Assembly (NCBI GenBank): GCA_947626685.1
Contig: CANQTD010000004.1
Location: forward strand, 44,512-108,511
Length of the DNA: 64,000 nt
DNA from: an uncultured Clostridia bacterium
Lineage (GTDB): Bacteria > Bacillota > Clostridia > Christensenellales > Borkfalkiaceae
Direction of reading: 5' to 3'
Position numbers and translations under genes: made by a program. The first letter of the stretch is position 1, and each line of letters begins with the position of its first letter. The notes beneath the pieces were generated by a model. That model made no database searches. It was given only the letters and a program-made list of their open reading frames with translations, and had not been told where the DNA came from. This document shows positions 63,715 through 64,000 of this stretch, one piece after another.

Positions 63715-64000
63715 CGCTCTCGCCTCCCCCCTTTTACGAGAGGGGGGAGGGTAGGGTGGGGGTGCGCGTCGGCAACCTCGGCTCCACCTTTTTGGGTGAA
63801 AGCCTTCCCCCTGGGGGGGGAAGGTGGCACGGCGCAGCCGTGACGGATGAGGGGCATTCTGATTGGAAGCTCCCCTCATCTCCCGCTCTGCGGGAGCTTC
63901 CCCCCACGGGGGGAAGCCTTTCGTGGCTCCTCCCGAGGAGGAGCTGTCACGCAGTGACTGCCCCGCGCGCACTATTTGCGACTAAGCGCGGCACGAGGAG
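63715..64000. repeat. Interspersed repeat cluster at the window end
   Basis: Purine-rich CCTCCCCCCTTTTACGAGAGG hairpin block (63722-63770), the GGGAAGGTGGCACGGCGCAGCCG module (63805-63865), CTCCCGCTCTGCGGGAG and GGGGGAAGCC hairpins (63880-63920), a CTCCTCCCGAGGAGGAG module (63924-63958) and the start of a GCGCGCACTATTT module, cut by the window edge. Confidence 0.83.

Noticed and set aside
6684..64000. CRISPR array
   Set aside because: Repeats are irregularly spaced, mosaic, of different lengths and in both orientations; no cas genes.

Overview
The window is about 60% G+C chromosomal DNA from an endospore-forming Firmicute, most likely an uncultured gut-type Clostridia. The evidence is a SpoIVFA/SpoIVFB pair, a SpoIIE phosphatase, a gerA-gerB-gerC operon, rplU/rpmA with the Firmicutes-type L27 extension, and a TasA/SipW cluster. 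A Christensenellales-like origin is my guess from the style of the lipoproteins and intergenic repeats, not something the sequence proves. I saw no rRNA, tRNA, CRISPR array, transposase or integrase.

Layout. 0-10.5 kb holds housekeeping and sporulation genes: the end of an MreB-like gene, a cysteine desulfurase, an LRR lipoprotein, an SGNH/CE2-type esterase lipoprotein, spoIVFA-spoIVFB, a small helical protein, rplU-rpmA and a COG2509-type flavoprotein. 11.4-14.6 kb is a four-gene TasA/SipW-type fibre cluster whose last gene reads into a repeat. 15-23.7 kb is a beta-glucan module: a GH16 lipoprotein, a carbohydrate-binding-type lipoprotein and a domain-swapped, membrane-anchored GH3. 24.4-26.8 kb is a CPA2-type antiporter with an MgtC-family protein behind an attenuator-like leader. 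27-55.4 kb is a large lipoprotein locus: two thioredoxin-fused Cys-repeat lipoproteins, two giant InlB-repeat lipoproteins and four 570-900 residue relatives. It is interrupted at 34.6-38.3 kb by an AT-rich AlwI-like restriction-modification island. 55.9-63.7 kb carries spoIIE, an unexplained short transcript with micro-ORFs, a small lipoprotein and the germination operon.

Roughly 5-6 kb is mosaic, hairpin-rich interspersed repeat. It occupies most long intergenic gaps and sometimes touches genes. Separately, the 11-mer TACCATGTCCG recurs far more often than chance, both inside genes and between them, and codon choice suggests it is kept at the DNA level.

How the genes work together: the envelope theme dominates. 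At least 13 genes encode secreted or anchored surface proteins (glucan binding and hydrolysis, adhesion repeats, redox-active lipoproteins, fibres). The sporulation and germination genes supply mother-cell proteolysis, the forespore phosphatase and the germinant receptor.
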